This document shows positions 1 through 6,685 of a stretch of 41,768 nucleotides of DNA, piece by piece. The notes beneath the pieces are model-generated. The model ran no database searches and was not told the origin of the DNA. It worked only from the letters and a program-made list of their open reading frames with translations. The stretch spans positions 1 through 41,768 of the forward strand of contig PJER01000022.1 in the NCBI GenBank assembly GCA_002825465.1, given 5' to 3'. How positions within the stretch are numbered: the stretch's first letter is position 1; each line of letters starts with the position of its first letter. The DNA comes from Candidatus Thorarchaeota archaeon MP8T_1. Lineage in GTDB: Archaea > Asgardarchaeota > Thorarchaeia > Thorarchaeales > Thorarchaeaceae. The position numbers and the translations under genes were made by a program.

Positions 1-936
1 GATCAGAACATCGCCAACCCCTACCTTACAGCCGCCATAACTCTGCCTGTGGTATGCTGAGAATGACTCCACAAGACGACCACAGAACTCATTCTCACCA
101 TTCATGAAGATACGTTCAGTGGGGACAAAGACATCTTCGAAGATTACCAGACATTCCTGCCCGCCATAGGCAGCATTTCCACAGTCGATATCACCCTCTG
201 CTGTTTCATCTAACCGTCGCAGGTCACAGGACTGTCTGCCATAATAGTATGTGATTCCCTCAGCATCTGCAGGAACAGAGCAACAGATGGTGAAGTCTTG
301 GTCCTGGTCACGCATAGCTAAAGTTGGCATGATTAGATGTTCATGTGAGTTGATAGCTCCTGTCTGGTGAGCCTTTGCGCCTCGGATAATCACACCATTC
401 TTTCTCTGTTCAGTGACATGGACAAAGACATCAGGGTCCTTTTGCTCAGAGGGTCGTTTACTACGGTCTCCCTTTGGATCTGTCATACATCCATCGATTA
501 CCCAGTCGTTCTTCTCAGCCTGTTTGACATACTCGATGAAACTCTGATGATATTGAGTTCCATGTTTCTGATCTATCTCATAGGTTGTAAGATAGACAGC
601 ATTGAGAGCATCCATTCCAACACATCTTTGGAAACAGGTTCCACAGCTCTGTCCAAGGAGCCTGAGCATCTTGACCTTATTCTGAAGGTCTTCTGTACTT
701 GTATGAAGATGACAGAAACGATTGATGGTCTCACCTGTAAGGATTGATTTTGCAGTCATGATATCTCGATATTCAGCTCTGTGTGCTAAGTCATAGGTGA
801 GTGCAATGGAATTGATTGAAGCCCTAATGATTGGATGATTGATTGGATCGCCAACCTTCTGACCCATGAGATAGATCGTAAGGGGGCCTCGGTTTTGTAG
901 GCTCTCAATATACTCTTCACCAGTTAACAGTACCAA
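1..936 (-). CDS. abfD: 4-hydroxybutyryl-CoA dehydratase, N-terminal part (runs off the window)
   Basis: This FAD and [4Fe-4S] enzyme dehydrates 4-hydroxybutyryl-CoA to crotonyl-CoA, in aminobutyrate fermentation or in the 4-hydroxybutyrate arm of archaeal CO2-fixation cycles. About 312 of roughly 490 residues are present; the C-terminus lies left of base 1. The cluster ligands of the characterised Clostridium enzyme are conserved: two cysteines in TCFQRC and a His and Cys in HRQSYGGCKVG. The segments MTDPKGDRS and RGAKAHQTGAINSHEH also match the family. The start is TTG at 936: an in-frame TGA lies just upstream and AGGAGTGA sits about 6 nt before it. The ligands separate it from the related 4-hydroxyphenylacetate 3-monooxygenases. 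Whether it serves assimilation or fermentation cannot be told from this window. Confidence 0.93.
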   Translation of the reverse strand, partial: MVLLTGEEYIESLQNRGPLTIYLMGQKVGDPINHPIIRASINSIALTYDLAHRAEYRDIMTAKSILTGETINRFCHLHTSTEDLQNKVKMLRLLGQSCGTCFQRCVGMDALNAVYLTTYEIDQKHGTQYHQSFIEYVKQAEKNDWVIDGCMTDPKGDRSKRPSEQKDPDVFVHVTEQRKNGVIIRGAKAHQTGAINSHEHLIMPTLAMRDQDQDFTICCSVPADAEGITYYYGRQSCDLRRLDETAEGDIDCGNAAYGGQECLVIFEDVFVPTERIFMNGENEFCGRLVESFSAYHRQSYGGCKVGVGDVLI

Positions 937-1005
937 TTTCTGTCACTCCTTGTTTCTGAGATGGACTTCAATTAGTACGATTACCAACTTATGAGCTCTA
1001 TCTTT

Positions 1006-1299
1006 TCATTCATCCGGACATTCACAGGGACTCTGTTTGCACTTTGAACAAGCATCTGTGTATTTGCTGTAGAATGCTTCAGCAACATCGATATCCAATA
1101 GATTTGCAAGAGAACATAGCCAAGCAAAGACGTCAGCTATCTCCTCTTCAATCTCTTTTGATCCTTCCATCTCTAGGATAGCGTCACCCAGCTCAACAAG
1201 TTCTTCTCGCGTTCTTTGAAGAGTGCCCTTTATGCCCCTCTTCTTATCCCGCTCCCAGTAGACCTCACGCATCATTTCCTGTGCATCTTCAATCTTCAT
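1006..1299 (-). CDS. MazG-like nucleotide pyrophosphohydrolase with C-terminal Cys cluster
   Basis: A 97-residue all-alpha NTP-PPase of the MazG type, predicted to hydrolyse non-canonical or excess NTPs to NMP and PPi. The metal-binding pattern is visible: EELVELGD in the first helix pair and EEIADVFAW in the second. The tail has four cysteines in CSKCKQSPCEC, which look like a small metal site added to the core. ATG at 1299 is preferred over an in-frame TTG at 1326 because GGGGGT lies 6 nt before it. The gene follows glyA by 41 nt on the same strand, and the gap holds two competing hairpins, one covering this ribosome binding site. The substrate is not predictable. Confidence 0.8.
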   Translation of the reverse strand: MKIEDAQEMMREVYWERDKKRGIKGTLQRTREELVELGDAILEMEGSKEIEEEIADVFAWLCSLANLLDIDVAEAFYSKYTDACSKCKQSPCECPDE

Positions 1300-1303
1300 A
1301 CAA

Positions 1304-1335
1304 GACCCCCAAGGGGTCCGAATCAAATCGGACCC
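1304..1335 (-). promoter_or_regulatory. Competing hairpins between glyA and the MazG-like gene
   Basis: In the minus-strand transcript, GGGTCCGA (1335-1328) can pair with TCGGACCC (1321-1314) around a 6-nt loop. Alternatively, GACCCC of the same central strand can pair with GGGGTC further downstream, which contains the ribosome binding site of the MazG-like gene. The two stems share the central strand, so they cannot both form. The base pairing is seen directly; control of translation is inference. Confidence 0.4.
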
Positions 1336-1340
1336 TTAGA

Positions 1341-2663
1341 TTACCTGAATCTGAGATGTTCATACGCTGGGGTATCATTCTCAAAGGCAAAGTGTACTTT
1401 CTGGTAGTCCTTACGGAACTCGCTGATATCAGCAGCTACCTTATTCACATCTTCGCCTTTCATCACGACTCTGGTCATGAAGTCAGCAATAGCATCCATC
1501 TCTGACTCTTTCATTCCTAGTCTAGTCATCTCACTTGTACCTAAACGGATACCACCAGGTGTTCTGTAATCTCTACCTCTCTTCTTATCCCATGGGAGGA
1601 GGTTTCGATTGATGATGATATTAGCATCTTCAAGGGTCTCTTCACACTTTGCTCCGTCGCCTAATGGAGTCTCAGTGACATCAACAAGGACCACATGAGA
1701 CTGGGTGAATCCCTTATGCTCAGCTATTACTTGCCAGCCACGCTCGTGGAGTGATTGTGCAAGAGCCTTGGCATTCTTCATAATCTGTTGACTGTAATCC
1801 TTTCCAAACTCAATCATCTCTGCTAATGCAATAGCAAGACCTGCAACGTTGTGAAGATGGTGATTACTGAGCAGACCAGGGAATGATGCTCTCTTAATTT
1901 TATCAGCCCATTCTTCTTTAGCAAGAACCATCGCATGTTGTGGTCCAGGAAGGGTCTTGTGAGTGGAGGTTGTCATCATGTCTGCACCTTCACGCAAGGG
2001 ATCCTGGAAGAAACCTGATGCAATTAGACCTGAAACATGTGCTGAGTCGTATCCAATACTCATTCCATACTCATCAGCAATCTCCCTGAACTCCTTCACT
2101 GGGTGTGGGAATGGGAATACACTACCACCAAACAAAAGGAATTTGATCTCATCCCCCTTCTCTTGGAGTTTCCTAATTTCATCAATACTTGCGTCCACAT
2201 CAATATTGAACTCATGGTCATCAAAGATCCAGTTTCTTACTTTGTGACCTCTGATTGCACCTGCTGTTCCACCTAGATTAGCACGTGCATGAGAGATATG
2301 TCCACCATGGGCAATTGATAATGCCATCATTCTCTCAGTGGGTTCCATTGCTGCAGTGTACATTGCCAGATTAGCTACAACACCTGATACTGGTCTTACA
2401 TCAGCAAATTCTGCTCTGTAGAGTTTTTTGGCTAGATCAATGGTGATTAGTTCAACTTCATCTATGTATTTACAACCTGCATAGACTCGCTCACCAGGCC
2501 ATCCTTCTGCATAACGGTCTCTGAAGTCACAAACTATTGCAGACCTCACTGCTGGTGATGATACATTCTCACTGGCAATGAGATTAATTGTGTTCTGCAT
2601 CCAACGATCATGACTTTCCAATTTTTCAAACACTGAATCGTACAATTTCTTATGGTCGCTCAT
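1341..2663 (-). CDS. glyA: Serine hydroxymethyltransferase
   Basis: A PLP enzyme interconverting serine and glycine and passing the one-carbon unit to a folate or tetrahydromethanopterin carrier. At 440 residues it is full length. The PLP lysine is Lys236 in TTSTHKTLPGPQ, and the cofactor Asp is in YDSAHVSG near residue 206. The family segment ENVSSPAVR is near residue 32. Most SHMTs read GPR after the lysine motif; this one reads GPQ. ATG at 2663 follows GGAGG at 2672-2676. The MazG-like gene lies 41 nt downstream, probably in one transcript. Confidence 0.95.
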   Translation of the reverse strand: MSDHKKLYDSVFEKLESHDRWMQNTINLIASENVSSPAVRSAIVCDFRDRYAEGWPGERVYAGCKYIDEVELITIDLAKKLYRAEFADVRPVSGVVANLAMYTAAMEPTERMMALSIAHGGHISHARANLGGTAGAIRGHKVRNWIFDDHEFNIDVDASIDEIRKLQEKGDEIKFLLFGGSVFPFPHPVKEFREIADEYGMSIGYDSAHVSGLIASGFFQDPLREGADMMTTSTHKTLPGPQHAMVLAKEEWADKIKRASFPGLLSNHHLHNVAGLAIALAEMIEFGKDYSQQIMKNAKALAQSLHERGWQVIAEHKGFTQSHVVLVDVTETPLGDGAKCEETLEDANIIINRNLLPWDKKRGRDYRTPGGIRLGTSEMTRLGMKESEMDAIADFMTRVVMKGEDVNKVAADISEFRKDYQKVHFAFENDTPAYEHLRFR

Positions 2664-2667
2664 CCGT

Positions 2668-2679
2668 TGAGCCTCCGTA
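2668..2679 (-). promoter_or_regulatory. Ribosome binding site of glyA, 12 nt shared with the proteasome gene
   Basis: On the minus strand this reads TACGGAGGCTCA and contains GGAGG, ending 4 nt before the glyA ATG. Exactly the same 12 nt occur before the proteasome beta start (26626-26637). Confidence 0.5.
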
Positions 2680-2775
2680 TCCTAGAGATAGTTCGAGCTA
2701 GGTGTGCCTTCGTTATATGGATTGTGACATCTACGTATCTTGATTCTTGTACAGAAATTGAAGTGAGTTAACAAC

Positions 2776-3354
2776 TCACTCAAATCTAGATAAACGAGTT
2801 TTTGGTCTCCGTTTGTATAGTTTGTAGAAGCCAAATCCAATGCCAAACACTACAGCTATCGAGAGTATGTAGATCCCTATGGTGGCACCTGTATACCATA
2901 CCTGCTCACCAGACCTATCCTGATGTTCAAAGACATAGGTTCTTCCACCCCCACTCGTACCAGGAAGACCTGGATATGCTACCATTACTACAACATCATG
3001 TTCTCCTTCTGACCAATCTAAGGTACTGAAGCTGAACTCGTATGGTGCTGCAGTGCAATTCATTTGCAGATATTGAACTGTATGCTCTTCATCATCTATT
3101 ATTTCAATATCAGTAATCCAGAATTCAACATACTCGGGAGTTTCATTGAAGGTCACTCCTCTTGTGAAGTTACCATAGATATGATCTGGTCCCACTCGCT
3201 GACCCATAAACATCAGAGTCCACTGTACAGAATCCTCAGTTTCAGGCTCAAAATATGAATCTGCAACCTGAGCCATTACTAATGGTTGTAAAAACATGGT
3301 CATGATAATAACAAGTATGATGAATGGAGTTAGTTCCGGCGAAATCCCTCTCAT
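2776..3354 (-). CDS. Secreted, C-terminally anchored membrane protein, uncharacterised
   Basis: I do not recognise a family. The 192-residue chain has an N-terminal hydrophobic signal segment (about residues 10-28, ending near VMAQ). An extracellular region of about 125 residues follows, rich in aromatic and acidic residues with NFT, NET and NCT sequons. One transmembrane helix (about 158-178) and a basic tail (YKRRPKTR) close it. It is predicted to be a type I surface protein. There is no Shine-Dalgarno before ATG 3354; an AT-rich box about 30 nt upstream suggests a nearly leaderless transcript. The same plan recurs in the protein at 36141-36617, without clear sequence similarity. Confidence 0.7.
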   Translation of the reverse strand: MRGISPELTPFIILVIIMTMFLQPLVMAQVADSYFEPETEDSVQWTLMFMGQRVGPDHIYGNFTRGVTFNETPEYVEFWITDIEIIDDEEHTVQYLQMNCTAAPYEFSFSTLDWSEGEHDVVVMVAYPGLPGTSGGGRTYVFEHQDRSGEQVWYTGATIGIYILSIAVVFGIGFGFYKLYKRRPKTRLSRFE

Positions 3355-3394
3355 TGAAACTCATATTAGGAATCACAAGTGACCATTTAATTAT

Positions 3395-3424
3395 TTGCAG
3401 CTGGTTCATGCAGATTGCAGCTGG
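3395..3424. repeat. Direct repeat TTGCAGCTGG, two copies 20 bp apart
   Basis: Exact 10-bp copies at 3395-3404 and 3415-3424 lie about two helical turns apart. They sit just upstream of the AT-rich box (about 3383-3394) that would serve the gene starting at 3354. Each contains the palindrome CAGCTG. A regulator site is the simplest reading, but this is inference. Confidence 0.4.
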
Positions 3425-3544
3425 GTTTCTTACTTTACTTAGATTTTCGATGGAACGAATACTGACACACCCAAGTACACAGCTTATTAGCCTTTGATTC
3501 CACAGATTGTATTTGGTGATTAAGGTGGAACGAGACTTTATGCA

Positions 3545-3718
3545 ATGGGCATTTTACTAGTAGTAGGAATCATGTGTGTTATCATTGCCGGTTTCACTCC
3601 GGGGCAAGAGATAGTACAAGAATGGGTAGGAAATCTCCAATACTTCCTAGCCATAGTAGGGGTCATACTCATCGGACTAGCTATCGCCCTCAGGCAAAGC
3701 AAAAGGACAACCCAATGA
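3545..3718 (+). CDS. Small two-helix membrane protein (57 residues)
   Basis: An unrecognised small protein. The chain has a hydrophobic helix (GILLVVGIMCVIIAGF), a short polar loop (TPGQEIVQEWVGN), a second helix (YFLAIVGVILIGLAIAL) and a basic tail (RQSKRTTQ). That is a clean hairpin membrane topology. An in-frame TAA at 3521 bounds the upstream side, and ATG 3545 is the only sensible start. AAGGTGG lies about 17 nt before it, rather far for a Shine-Dalgarno. The gene ends 57 bp before tRNA-Lys. Function is unknown. Confidence 0.55.
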   Translation: MGILLVVGIMCVIIAGFTPGQEIVQEWVGNLQYFLAIVGVILIGLAIALRQSKRTTQ

Positions 3719-3743
3719 TGAATCTCAGCTTCACCAAAATCTC

Positions 3744-3749
3744 TATAAA
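3744..3749 (+). promoter_or_regulatory. TATA box of tRNA-Lys
   Basis: TATAAA lies 32 bp before the first base of the mature tRNA, the expected distance for archaeal tRNA promoters with a short leader. It sits between the arms of an inverted repeat, CTCAGCT at 3724-3730 and AGCTGAG at 3759-3765. Confidence 0.6.
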
Positions 3750-3775
3750 CTGAAATCGAGCTGAGGCAAAACCAC

Positions 3776-3881
3776 GGGCCAGTGGCTAAGCCAGGCATAG
3801 CGACAGTACACGAAGGACCCTCCTTGTGTGTTGAAGCTCTTAACTTGTTGGTCGGGGGTTCAAATCCCCCCTGGCCCGCCA
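3776..3881 (+). tRNA. tRNA-Lys (anticodon CTT), with a 29-nt non-canonical intron and encoded CCA
   Basis: The acceptor stem is GGGCCAG (3776-3782) with CTGGCCC (3871-3877), then G and CCA. The D stem is GCTA/TAGC (3785-3788, 3798-3801) with GG in its loop. The T arm is GGGGG TTCAAAT CCCCC (3854-3870). A continuous reading has no anticodon stem. Removing 29 nt (3806-3834, or equivalently 3805-3833) joins ACA and AG to give a perfect ACAAG/CTTGT stem around the loop CTCTTAA, which is the lysine CTT loop. The intron thus lies in the 5' strand of the anticodon stem, near positions 29/30, not at the usual 37/38. It folds as a hairpin, AAGGA CCC TCCTT extended by ACAC/GTGT. Confidence 0.9.
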
Positions 3882-3967
3882 TGATCTATTGAGATTCATT
3901 CATCTCCTTTTCATACCATAGTTCACAGGCATCTTTGCGAGATAGTGATTTGAAATATCTCTAAAAC

Positions 3968-4960
3968 ATGGCGTTTATCAAAAACGAGATATATTTAGCG
4001 AATTTTGTCTTCTTCATCAATGTTTTCGGAGCGGGGACTATGTTTTTACTATTCTTGTCTATAATCGTTTCAATCATTGCTATCTGGTTTATGTTTCCGA
4101 GAATTCGCAAACGTAGCCAATATGCGAAAATGGGAAGAGAATGGCATAATCTCCTGCAAAAACATCCCCATTTTTCCGCAAAAGGAACTGGATATCCTCT
4201 TGACGTGGAATTTCGTTATGCTGGACCAGAGGATGAGAACTTGAGAAAGCTGCGTGAAACCTTTGATTTGGATTCCATAGCTGGTGAGGGATCAGAAGTA
4301 GAAAGAATCATCAATTTAATGACTTGGGTATACCAATTATCAGGACACGAGAATGAACCTGAATTTCCTGAGGAACTCAATGCAATCACGTTTATTCGTA
4401 AGGCAACCGACGAGGGTATGCAGCTAAACTGTTACATGAAGACAGTGATTTTGAACGAGGTATATCTCTCCATGGGAATTACTTCTCGCCATACGCACCT
4501 TTTGCCGCACTCCAATGAGGAGCAGGAGAGTCATTTTGTGACATCAGTATATTCGAAAGAGCTTAGAAAATGGATACTGATGGACCCAGACTTTGGTTTA
4601 TATTTGATCGATGAAAAACATTCTATCCTTGGTGTGAGTGAGATTAGAGAACGTTTAATCACAGGTGACACATTGAATTTGATGCATGTCGGTCGAAGCC
4701 GTTTCGAAGAGGTAAGGCTTAAGCTGAGCAATTTCATCTTGGGTGTTAGTTATCCTTGGTTCCTTTCTGCATTCATATTCAAGATTCGTTGCCCTCGTGT
4801 CAGTACATTTGGCCAGGATAATTTACCAGCAAGAGAGTACTATGAATTGATTCCAGATGGATACAATGCATATCATCTACATGAACCTACTACGACTGCA
4901 CGAGGTAACAAGATTTTCTACATGAATGATGAAAGACAATTCTGGTCGAATGTAAATTGA
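3968..4960 (+). CDS. Membrane-anchored transglutaminase-like (papain-fold) protein
   Basis: A 330-residue protein with a hydrophobic N-terminus (about residues 10-44, one or two helices), a basic stop (RIRKRS) and a transglutaminase-like domain over about 100-225. The Cys-His-Asp triad can be placed at Cys155 (MQLNC), His189 (ESHFVTS) and Asp206 (LMDPDFG). Such domains act as proteases, amidases or cross-linking enzymes, so the reaction is open. ATG 3968 has no Shine-Dalgarno. The gene starts 86 bp after tRNA-Lys, and its stop TGA ends 1 bp before a decayed copy of the tRNA 3' end. That placement suggests it arrived as cargo of an element integrated at the tRNA. Confidence 0.7.
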   Translation: MAFIKNEIYLANFVFFINVFGAGTMFLLFLSIIVSIIAIWFMFPRIRKRSQYAKMGREWHNLLQKHPHFSAKGTGYPLDVEFRYAGPEDENLRKLRETFDLDSIAGEGSEVERIINLMTWVYQLSGHENEPEFPEELNAITFIRKATDEGMQLNCYMKTVILNEVYLSMGITSRHTHLLPHSNEEQESHFVTSVYSKELRKWILMDPDFGLYLIDEKHSILGVSEIRERLITGDTLNLMHVGRSRFEEVRLKLSNFILGVSYPWFLSAFIFKIRCPRVSTFGQDNLPAREYYELIPDGYNAYHLHEPTTTARGNKIFYMNDERQFWSNVN

Positions 4961-4961
4961 T

Positions 4962-4984
4962 TTCAAATCACCCCTGACCCGCCA
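4962..4984 (+). repeat. Decayed tRNA-Lys 3'-end copy 1
   Basis: TTCAAATC is followed by CCCCTG and CCCGCCA, matching the T loop, acceptor strand and CCA of tRNA-Lys (3859-3881) at 21 of 23 positions without gaps. ATCT follows at the same offset in both places. No D arm or anticodon arm precedes it, because the coding sequence of the previous gene runs to 4960. Confidence 0.7.
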
Positions 4985-5015
4985 CTATCTTCTTTCATAT
5001 TGTTTACTATGAATA

Positions 5016-5573
5016 TCAACTACCAACTTCTCTACCTGTTAGTCTAGCAGAATCCAGAATGTCTGGATAGTTTTCTACTGCTCCTTTTTTTCCAATACCA
5101 GAGGCAAGAATCGTTCTTACATGAATCATTCCAAGATAGGGGATAACTCTCTCTATCATGTCTTTTGTAGGACCGTAATTATACTCCCCTGCACCTCCTG
5201 ATGGGATTACCAAGACTATCTTTTTTCCTTTGAATTGACTACGGTCGTTTACACTATACCATCGGTCCAAGAAGGCTTTGAACTGGGCGGTAGGTCCCCA
5301 CCAATAGACAGGTGTTCCTAGAATCCAGATATCACTATCGAACATTAGAGTCAGGAGATCGTTCATATCATCTTTATGAATGCATGAACCAGTCTTAGTG
5401 CAGGAATTGCATGCCTTACAAGGAGCAATATTTAGGTCTTGAAGGATGATTTTTCGAGATATGGCTCCAGCATCTTTAGCCCCTTCAATGATACTATCAA
5501 TAATCAACTCTGTATTTCCATTGCGACGTGGACTACCAACTATTGCAATAATTTGCTTGTCATTCTTAGTCAC
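5016..5573 (-). CDS. Iron-sulfur flavoprotein / NADPH-dependent FMN reductase family
   Basis: A 185-residue flavodoxin-fold protein. The phosphate loop of the FMN site is GSPRRNGNT (residues 13-21). Cys52, Cys55, Cys58 and Cys64 form the compact CX2CX2CX5C motif that binds a [4Fe-4S] cluster in archaeal iron-sulfur flavoproteins. GTPVYWWGPTAQFKAFLDR is the usual flavin-side segment. It probably carries electrons between ferredoxin-like donors and small acceptors in the cytoplasm; the partner is unknown. The gene lies between tRNA 3'-end copies 1 and 2, opposite in orientation to the tRNA. Confidence 0.85.
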   Translation of the reverse strand: MTKNDKQIIAIVGSPRRNGNTELIIDSIIEGAKDAGAISRKIILQDLNIAPCKACNSCTKTGSCIHKDDMNDLLTLMFDSDIWILGTPVYWWGPTAQFKAFLDRWYSVNDRSQFKGKKIVLVIPSGGAGEYNYGPTKDMIERVIPYLGMIHVRTILASGIGKKGAVENYPDILDSARLTGREVGS

Positions 5574-5672
5574 CTACATACCTCCTGATGTAACAATTCG
5601 TCTTTGACAATCCTCCGGTTTGGTTGATAGACTCACTCCCAATTAAGCGTGGATTTCTAAGCAAGATTTCTG

Positions 5673-5698
5673 AAGGGAAAAATCCCCTTGGCCCACCA
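5673..5698 (+). repeat. Decayed tRNA 3'-end copy 2
   Basis: The sequence reads AAGGG, a 7-nt A-rich loop, CCCTT, then GGCCCACCA. The T-arm-like stem of 5 bp with a 7-nt loop still folds, and TGGCCC and CCAT match tRNA-Lys (3871-3882). CTATT follows in both places. No tRNA body precedes it. Confidence 0.5.
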
Positions 5699-5705
5699 TC
5701 TATTT

Positions 5706-6452
5706 CTATGGATTTCTAAAAATATACACTGCCCAGTTGATAGTATCTCTGCCCCACCTTAGATAGAGTTCTTTCTCCATCTTTGTCTTTTCAAGAAGTT
5801 CCTGATTGTCTGAATCATCCCTATGTGATTGGATATAATTATCAACAGCCCACCACTGAAGAGTTTCATAGTGATCCCAATCATCTTTGTTAGATACAAG
5901 TGTAAAGAGGCAAGAGAGTCCAATCTCTTCACCTTGGTATACATTCTCTTTATGTGAACGAGAAAACTCACGAGTAATACCAGCAGCTTCAAGATATTCA
6001 GTGTCAGGTTCTTTCAACCAAAAAGGCTCACCAGCAATCACAAGACCTCCAGGTTTTGTCATTTTCTTAAGGGCTCTGAGAGTTCCAATGTGATTCTCGA
6101 AGATCCAGCTTGCCCCAATACACATCGCCGCATCGAATAGTTCACCAGATGCAGGTTGATATTTCGCACCATCTAATTCGATGAAAGTTAAATCAGTTTC
6201 AGAGGCTCTTTGATGGTGTTTTTCTTTAGAGTCTTTGATAAAAAACGGAGAAATATCAACTCCTACACCTGAGATTCCGTATTTTTCTGCCAGTCTGACT
6301 AAGACCTCTCCCTTTCCACATGCGATGTCAAGAACTCGTGAATCTTTTGATAGACTGAGTAAGTTACAGAATCGTTCGAATTTCTCATCAATCATTGGAT
6401 TACAGAAACTATGATGCTTGTGTGTAACATCAAAATACTTCCATCTGTCCAT
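5706..6452 (-). CDS. Class I SAM-dependent methyltransferase
   Basis: A 248-residue Rossmann-fold methyltransferase. Motif I is VLDIACGKGEV (residues 40-50) and the acidic end of strand 2 is GVGVDIS. A UbiE-like core follows, with the post-motif segment FDAAMCIGAS and a loop KMTKPGGLVIAGEPFW. An aromatic-rich C-terminal region (QWWAVDNYI) may shape the substrate site. The substrate, small molecule or protein, cannot be inferred. The gene lies alone between tRNA 3'-end copies 2 and 3, on the strand opposite to the tRNA, with its stop 8 bp from copy 2. Confidence 0.85.
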   Translation of the reverse strand: MDRWKYFDVTHKHHSFCNPMIDEKFERFCNLLSLSKDSRVLDIACGKGEVLVRLAEKYGISGVGVDISPFFIKDSKEKHHQRASETDLTFIELDGAKYQPASGELFDAAMCIGASWIFENHIGTLRALKKMTKPGGLVIAGEPFWLKEPDTEYLEAAGITREFSRSHKENVYQGEEIGLSCLFTLVSNKDDWDHYETLQWWAVDNYIQSHRDDSDNQELLEKTKMEKELYLRWGRDTINWAVYIFRNP

Positions 6453-6505
6453 TTTTTCTAACCTCGTATTGATTGATTCTAGGAAACATTATGAAAAATA
6501 TATCC

Positions 6506-6533
6506 AAGGGTTCAAATCCCTTCTAACCTGCCA
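6506..6533 (+). repeat. Decayed tRNA 3'-end copy 3 (intact T arm, acceptor strand and CCA)
   Basis: AAGGG TTCAAAT CCCTT forms a perfect T arm, followed by CTAACCT, G and CCA. Thirteen bases around the T loop are identical to tRNA-Lys, but the T stem and acceptor strand differ, so the source may be another tRNA. The 5' acceptor partner AGGTTAG is absent from the 100 bases upstream, so this is not a complete tRNA gene. It lies in the 233-bp gap between the methyltransferase and the aminotransferase, which holds nothing else I recognise. Confidence 0.6.
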
Positions 6534-6685
6534 TACACTCTACTTCTGTTGTATTAATGATGATTTTAACAATGGTTATAGGCAAATTTGTCATTTATAT
6601 TTGTGAAACAGTCGGATACAAGGAAACCGTGAATAAATTTCCACATACCCGATGGAAAATATTGCTTTTTGGAGATGCAGATACA

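Noticed and set aside
367..747. A 126-residue plus-strand frame
   Set aside because: It is antisense to the well-supported 4-hydroxybutyryl-CoA dehydratase gene and has no recognisable features.
3715..3765. A C/D box guide RNA (ATGATGA near 3715 and CTGA at 3750 and 3762)
   Set aside because: Internal D' and C' boxes and a guide of normal length are missing; the C-like box is the stop region of the small membrane gene.
3538..3882. A 114-residue minus-strand frame spanning the small membrane gene and tRNA-Lys
   Set aside because: Its first residues are simply the reverse translation of the tRNA 3' half, and the rest is antisense to the 57-residue membrane frame.
6440..6533. A complete tRNA gene ending at the third tRNA-like 3' end
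   Set aside because: The T arm and CCA are perfect, but no pairing 5' acceptor strand, D arm or anticodon arm exists within 100 bases upstream.
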